From Syntrophomonadaceae bacterium (GTDB taxonomy: Bacteria > Bacillota > Syntrophomonadia > Syntrophomonadales > Syntrophomonadaceae), in contig JAQUBU010000064.1 of the NCBI GenBank assembly GCA_028686565.1, positions 1 through 10,419 on the forward strand: DNA of 10,419 nucleotides, written 5' to 3'. Both the position numbers and the translations under genes were made by a program. The notes below the pieces were generated by a model. That model had not been told where the DNA came from. It did not search any database and worked only from the letters and a program-made list of their open reading frames with translations. This document shows, in pieces, positions 6,784 to 10,419 of this stretch. Numbering within the stretch: position 1 is the first letter of the stretch; the number at the start of each line of letters is the position of its first letter.

Positions 6784-7954
6784 AGTTATACTTGTCAATG
6801 ATCTTATACAGGTTTCCTTTTTTAGTAATAACATAAATATACTGATCCGAGCTTATAACTGGAGCCATTTCAACAGCTCCGTCCAATTGACGGGACCAGA
6901 TCATCCGACCGGATTTATTAACAGCATATAGGACGCCATCGCTGCTGCCTGCATAAATCCTTCCGTTAGCAGGGTTGGCGACCGGTGGAGATACCAGCTT
7001 TAAAAGAGGATCTTCCCATAAACGCTTGCCGGTGCTTCCTTCTATGGCATAGAGCTTGCTCCCGCCACTGACATAAATGCTATTATCGGCCGCAATATAA
7101 AGCGAACTTAATTCATTGCTAATTTTGAAGCTGCTGGTCCATAATGCAGTCTTACCGTCGGTCGGCTGAAAGCAATATAGCTTACAGGTATTAAGTTTGC
7201 TGCTGTCGTTGCCGGCAGTACCTTTTTTAAAGCTTACACTGGCTATCAGTCGTCCACTATTATCGAAGCTCAAGTAAGCCCGGGTAATATCGCCGAACCA
7301 ATAAGACCATAAGTATTTACCTTGTTTATCAATTGCAGCCAGCTTGTATCCCTTCTTCTCTCCATAAACCACATAGCAAGCCTGTTTGTCCGCAATACAG
7401 GTCAGAAAGGTTTTGGGGTTGTTGACCTTGGTGCTGTTGCCTTCTGATGATTCCCAGGGCGAGAGAATCCAGGCATGATGACCGGATGTGTCAACCGCAT
7501 ACAGGGCATCCGGCAACGGCAAATAGATGATGTTTTCAGCACCGCCCGCCAGCATTTCTTTTTTGGCGCCCTTGGTTCCAGCGTAAATCGAATAATTCCA
7601 GCCGCTGACGCCATTTATTTTTATTTCCTGCACTGCCGAACCACCAGCGGTATATATGGCGCCACTGGGTACGGGAAGCGGTTTGCCCATGGTACCGCCG
7701 GCTCCTTTGGCCTCCCAGAGCATTTTGCCCTGGGGATTTATACATACGAGTTTGCTGCCCATGGAAAGAAGCAAATTGCCATTGGGGGCTATAACGATAT
7801 CCTCGGTAACCTTCCCTACCCCGTACAGCTTCCAGATGATTTGCCCGGCTTTGCTGGCTTCCTTGCCAGTATTATATATCTCCAGTTGGTTGGCGGAATG
7901 AGCGGGTATCGCCAAAGCCAAAACAATGAGCAGAGCCAGCATTATCCTTTGCAT
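6782..7954 (-). CDS. Secreted PQQ-like beta-propeller repeat protein
   Basis: A 390-residue exported protein of the quinoprotein-alcohol-dehydrogenase-like beta-propeller superfamily. A signal peptide (MQRIMLALLIVLALAIPAHS, cut after AHSA near residue 21) is followed by repeated blades such as SMGSKLVCINPQGKMLWEAK, YVSGGSKLYAIEGSTGKRLW and YAGSSDGVLYAVNKSGRMIW. These 'G.LYA.....G...W' units build propellers that mostly bind proteins; there are no PQQ-ligand or dehydrogenase residues that I can see, so an enzyme role is unlikely. An in-frame upstream ATG exists at 7996, but the start at 7954 is preferred: AAGGAGA lies six bases upstream (7961-7967), the signal peptide then begins correctly, and the -10 box at 7998-8003 would place the transcript start inside any longer version. 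The SLH gene lies downstream on the same strand, so an envelope function is plausible (inference). Confidence 0.9.
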   Translation of the reverse strand: MQRIMLALLIVLALAIPAHSANQLEIYNTGKEASKAGQIIWKLYGVGKVTEDIVIAPNGNLLLSMGSKLVCINPQGKMLWEAKGAGGTMGKPLPVPSGAIYTAGGSAVQEIKINGVSGWNYSIYAGTKGAKKEMLAGGAENIIYLPLPDALYAVDTSGHHAWILSPWESSEGNSTKVNNPKTFLTCIADKQACYVVYGEKKGYKLAAIDKQGKYLWSYWFGDITRAYLSFDNSGRLIASVSFKKGTAGNDSSKLNTCKLYCFQPTDGKTALWTSSFKISNELSSLYIAADNSIYVSGGSKLYAIEGSTGKRLWEDPLLKLVSPPVANPANGRIYAGSSDGVLYAVNKSGRMIWSRQLDGAVEMAPVISSDQYIYVITKKGNLYKIIDKYN

Positions 7955-7997
7955 ATTCAATCTCCTTATTGATAATCTCTCAGGCTTCCTTAGCAAA

Positions 7998-8006
7998 ATT
8001 ATAGCA
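7998..8006 (-). promoter_or_regulatory. Extended -10 promoter of the beta-propeller gene
   Basis: On the minus strand TGCTATAAT is an extended -10 element (TGN plus perfect TATAAT), 43 bases before the chosen ATG. A TTGACC at 8025-8030 is 21 bases upstream, too far to be an ideal -35 box. Confidence 0.6.
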
Positions 8007-8016
8007 AATTTTTCTC

Positions 8017-8630
8017 TTATATATGGTCAAAACTATATTTAGCCCGTTTTTTGGGGGCCTGAAATCTTAGTTCATCACGAAAGGGTGCGCTATATTGATT
8101 AGAATCTTAAACCGCCGGGCAATACTCGGCCGCCTGAGGGCTGCTATTCCTGATAATAGCTTTTGCGCGAGCCTTAATAACTTTCTGCTTCGTTAGTTCC
8201 GCCGCCGAATTGGATATCACTTCGATGGTAGCCCCAAATCCTTTTTGTATTTAAGGAAATGCCCCGCTGCATTGGACAGACCTCCCAGACCTGATTGAAT
8301 AGTGCTGCCATCCGGCAGCATCTCCGCCATGTAATGGCCAATCTTGCTTTCGTTTTCGGTAATTTCTATATCCTTGACGGCTTCTCAGGTAAAAGGGGGT
8401 TCAATTATATAATCGGCTTCTGCTGCATGAACCTTGAATTCCTCTCCGCAGCACCATGGCAGCTTGGAGTTAACTTAGACTATCACAATCTCAGCAATAT
8501 CAAGTGCCTTGCGATGGGAAAGTCCTGCATAACAGGAACGATTCATATCTCCCTGCTCATTCGGAATAGTAACGGCATGGGCTCTATCCTTGCTAACATT
8601 AAAGCATCTGTTAAGGCGAAATGAGTGAGT
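8017..8630 (-). pseudogene. Decayed acyl CoA-transferase / acetyl-CoA hydrolase family gene
   Basis: The minus strand keeps a long readable frame resembling 4-hydroxybutyrate or butyrate:acetate CoA-transferases: CYAGLSHRKALDIAEIVIV-stop-VNSKLP, then HAAEADYIIEPP, then ITENESKIGHYMAEMLPDGS and GLGGLSNAAGHFLKYKKDLG. The family equivalents are AKIVLAEVNDQVP and IGKHCASLIEDGSTLQLGIGAIPDAVL...LKDKKHLGI. In-frame stops interrupt it at 8475-8477 (TAA where Glu is expected) and 8385-8387 (TGA). The frame breaks near 8220, about where the catalytic-Glu segment follows. Beyond that come pieces of a C-terminal tail (AAELTKQKVIKARAKAII, then APFRDELRFQAPKKR) ending at 8017. Only about 200 of the usual 430 or so codons remain, so a large internal deletion is likely. 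The left end overlaps the beta-propeller promoter and the right end approaches the tRNA-Leu promoter; the upstream limit is uncertain. Confidence 0.75.
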
Positions 8631-8635
8631 ATTGG

Positions 8636-8664
8636 TTGAAATAATATCCGCATGGGAGTATAAT
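8636..8664 (+). promoter_or_regulatory. Sigma-A promoter of tRNA-Leu
   Basis: TTGAAA (8636-8641), a 17-base spacer and TATAAT (8659-8664) lie 22 bases before the tRNA-Leu 5' end. The two boxes are identical to those of the five-tRNA operon. Confidence 0.88.
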
Positions 8665-8686
8665 AATTCTTGTATGTTTTTTAAAT

Positions 8687-8771
8687 GCGGTAGTGGTGGA
8701 ATTGGCAGACACGCTGGATTTAGGTTCCAGTGCCGAGAGGTGTGGAGGTTCGAGTCCTCTCTACCGCACCA
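8687..8771 (+). tRNA. tRNA-Leu (anticodon TAG)
   Basis: An 85-base class II tRNA with a long variable arm (TGCCGAGAGGTGT). The acceptor stem GCGGTAG pairs with CTACCGC, followed by A and an encoded CCA. The anticodon arm CTGGA-TTTAGGT-TCCAG gives TAG, and the T-arm has GGTTCGAGTCC. It has its own promoter and terminator and stands alone between a pseudogene and a restriction system. Confidence 0.97.
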
Positions 8772-8780
8772 TAAGAAAAG

Positions 8781-8807
8781 AAGAGGGTTTCGGCCCTCTT
8801 TATTTTT
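8781..8807 (+). terminator. Rho-independent terminator of tRNA-Leu
   Basis: The stem AAGAGGG/CCCTCTT (8781-8787 with 8794-8800) has a six-base TTTCGG loop and runs into TTTATTTTTT. It starts nine bases after the CCA end. Its far side reaches the stop codon of the converging 70-codon ORF. Confidence 0.88.
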
Positions 8808-9019
8808 TAATTTTTCCGCAGTTCTTGCACTTCGAGAAGGGCGACGGTTCCGTGATACAGTCGCTCGGCCTTTTTATACGAAAGGAATCCATATCCCATT
8901 ATTAATGGAATGTTATCATTTGGAGTAATATTGTGAAGTTCTTCAAATTCCTCTCTGCTTATATAATTAACTCCCCAAAAGTAGCTTACACCCTTCGGAC
9001 ACGCCTGATTTGCCTCCAT
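8807..9019 (-). CDS. Uncharacterised 70-residue ORF downstream of res
   Basis: A small ORF 24 bases after the Res stop codon, in the same reading frame as Res. The sequence has a balanced, soluble-protein composition (SREEFEELHNITPNDNIPLI, then MGYGFLSYKKAERLYHG) and no shadow gene on the other strand except the tRNA-Leu terminator at its end. I do not recognise a family; there is no signal peptide or membrane segment. The ribosome binding site is weak (AGGGATT about nine bases before the ATG). It could be a genuine accessory gene of the restriction locus, the C-terminal piece of a longer broken gene, or chance. Confidence 0.35.
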   Translation of the reverse strand: MEANQACPKGVSYFWGVNYISREEFEELHNITPNDNIPLIMGYGFLSYKKAERLYHGTVALLEVQELRKN

Positions 9020-9043
9020 CCAGCTAATAATCCCTGCACGGGT

Positions 9044-10419
9044 TCAGATACTGTATATCGGTAATATCTTTTCGATAAACGCTGTAAAATCATCAACCTC
9101 TTCGAATTGCACTGCATTGCCCAAAGCCTCAAAATGTCTATATCCGCATGCAATTTTTGCACTTTCTGTTGGGCGTAGTGAGTCACTTAGGATATTGGCC
9201 TTGGTTTCAAGCACGAAATAAAGCTTTTGTTCGCCATCCTGGTCAATTAACAGCGCCCAGTCCGGATTATAGGTACCCAGGGGGGTTGGGATTTTGAACC
9301 AGTCAGGCAGCTTCGCATATAGCTTGATACTCTGATTATTTTCAAACTTCTGGGCAAAGCCTGCCTCGTTATCGGAATCATAAATAACGTATTCATAAAC
9401 GGATTTGGTGCTTTCAATCATATTCTTGGAGAGATAGCCAAAAAGCTCGTTACTCTCAAACAGCTCCTGGGCATAGTATTCTTCCTCACCAATTTTTGTA
9501 TATTTGATCCCATCAACAATTGATAGCCGCATTTTTGCAGATATCATCCGGGCTGTCTCGTCCATATATTTTTGCGGGTTTTTTTTGAACAGATGCAGAG
9601 TTTGACTCCGTTTTAGAATTTCGACAATGGTTCGACGCGTTAGGTTCGTTTCATTTTGAAGAAAAGTTAAAATATCTGGCAAGTTCTCTTTCTGCTTAGT
9701 AGCATAAACGGCGGTACGATCATTTTCTCTAACACCAATTCCGCCTGCTTCAATATCGAACAGCGCCTTGGTATAGATAAGCTTAGGTGCTTCAACCTTC
9801 AGGTTCTGATGCATTTCCTGGCAACACTTTTCGATCAGTTCCTCGCTGTTAAAATCCACTGAATAGGTGGTTTTGTATTTGATTTTTTCCCACAATAGTT
9901 TAAAATCATCGCTTAGGAATACCTGTTTATTAAGGTTGACGGTCTGTTTATCAGCATTGTTCTTAATATTGAGATTACCACTGACTTTCTTTGATAAGGC
10001 AACAATTGCGTTTCTATTGGCTTCATATTCCTGCGGAAGCTCCAGCGTATTGTTCTTCAGAGCTGTTTTTAGCCTGTCCGATACTTTGCCCTTATCGTCA
10101 ATATAGCCCTTATGCTCATAGAATGAAAATAGTATTTCCGATGCTTGCTGCCCTAAATATGCGGTGCTGCCATCCACTTGCACAACGGGGATATTGGCAA
10201 AGGAATGGGATTCGATCACCCCGAATTTAATACCTTCTTCTTTCTCTATTTCCGATTGCAGAGCTTTGGCAAAGCTTTCATAGCTTTCGTTGGCCATAAC
10301 AGTAAGGGTATTCACATCAAAGCCATGCAAGCGTTCACCATCCTGGTTGCCGCAAAGGCGGAGTCCCCGCCCGATTTCCTGTCGCTTTTTTACCTCTGAT
10401 TTGCTTTCATTAAGCGTGC
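9044..10419 (-). CDS. res: Type III restriction endonuclease subunit Res, C-terminal part
   Basis: The last 457 codons of the Res subunit, cut by the right window edge and open in frame to it. It begins NESKSEVKKRQEIGRGLRLC (in-frame from base 10417), which contains superfamily 2 helicase motif VI (QEIGRGLR), then HGFDVNTLTVMANESYESFA, typical of type III Res. The C-terminal endonuclease domain has a PD-(D/E)XK site: Asp at 9260-9262 in NPDWALL, then Glu (9206-9208) and Lys (9200-9202) in VLETKAN. Res works with a Mod methyltransferase, translocates or slides on DNA using ATP, and cuts about 25-27 bp from an unmethylated site. The mod gene is not in the window and would normally lie further along on this strand's 5' side. 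No frameshift is visible, so the part seen looks functional. Confidence 0.93.
   Translation of the reverse strand, partial: TLNESKSEVKKRQEIGRGLRLCGNQDGERLHGFDVNTLTVMANESYESFAKALQSEIEKEEGIKFGVIESHSFANIPVVQVDGSTAYLGQQASEILFSFYEHKGYIDDKGKVSDRLKTALKNNTLELPQEYEANRNAIVALSKKVSGNLNIKNNADKQTVNLNKQVFLSDDFKLLWEKIKYKTTYSVDFNSEELIEKCCQEMHQNLKVEAPKLIYTKALFDIEAGGIGVRENDRTAVYATKQKENLPDILTFLQNETNLTRRTIVEILKRSQTLHLFKKNPQKYMDETARMISAKMRLSIVDGIKYTKIGEEEYYAQELFESNELFGYLSKNMIESTKSVYEYVIYDSDNEAGFAQKFENNQSIKLYAKLPDWFKIPTPLGTYNPDWALLIDQDGEQKLYFVLETKANILSDSLRPTESAKIACGYRHFEALGNAVQFEEVDDFTAFIEKILPIYSI

Noticed and set aside
7955..7996. 14-residue N-terminal extension of the beta-propeller protein
   Set aside because: The upstream ATG lies at the expected transcription start, has no ribosome binding site, and would bury the signal peptide.
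8295..8624. 109-codon plus-strand ORF
   Set aside because: It is the antisense of the CoA-transferase pseudogene, whose minus-strand reading resembles a known family.
8632..8928. Plus-strand ORFs over tRNA-Leu
   Set aside because: They translate the tRNA and its terminator; no ribosome binding site or protein-like content.
9044..9046. TGA between Res and the 70-codon ORF as selenocysteine or readthrough
   Set aside because: Res appears to end at a natural C-terminus and no SECIS-like hairpin is evident just after the TGA.

Overview
The window looks like a chromosomal segment of an anaerobic, flagellated-type Clostridia (Firmicutes). Strong AGGAGG-like ribosome binding sites, two tRNA promoters with near-consensus TTGAAA-17-TATAAT, an S-layer-homology protein, an acyl-CoA dehydrogenase, traces of a second acyl-CoA dehydrogenase and the ruins of an acyl CoA-transferase all fit a fatty-acid-oxidising syntroph such as Syntrophomonas. 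The genus is an inference; no search was run.

Layout. 1-1882 (+): the C-terminal end of a sensor histidine kinase and a full NtrC-type sigma54-dependent response regulator, four bases apart. 2063-3205 (-): an intact acyl-CoA dehydrogenase, with a 22-codon remnant of another one just upstream (3314-3382). 3455-3767: a palindrome, then a 241-bp foldback element. 3851-4399 (-): a tRNA operon in the order Gly-Arg-His-Gln-Lys with a clear promoter and terminator. 4799-6469 (-): a secreted SLH-domain protein. 6623-6783: a second, unrelated foldback element starting at the stop codon of the next gene. 6782-7954 (-): a secreted PQQ-like beta-propeller protein. 8017 to about 8630 (-): a decayed CoA-transferase pseudogene. 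8687-8771 (+): tRNA-Leu with promoter and terminator. 8807-10419 (-): an uncharacterised 70-codon ORF and the C-terminal part of a type III restriction endonuclease (Res), which runs off the right edge.

How it fits together. The kinase and regulator form a two-component system, but the kinase ATP-binding boxes and the regulator sigma54-contact loop carry substitutions at normally invariant positions. The acyl-CoA dehydrogenase, its remnant and the CoA-transferase ruin point to turnover among paralogous beta-oxidation genes. The SLH and beta-propeller proteins are both exported and probably sit in the cell envelope. tRNA-Leu separates the decayed CoA-transferase from the restriction system, as at the edge of an accessory island.

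The most interesting signal is the foldback element at 3527-3767. Its plus strand can fold into a long nested stem that presents two hairpins, one with a CGGA loop and one with an AGGA loop, inside ACA-NGGA-TGT. This is the CsrA/RsmA recognition pattern, so the element is a candidate CsrA-sequestering RNA, or a mobile repeat that carries CsrA sites.
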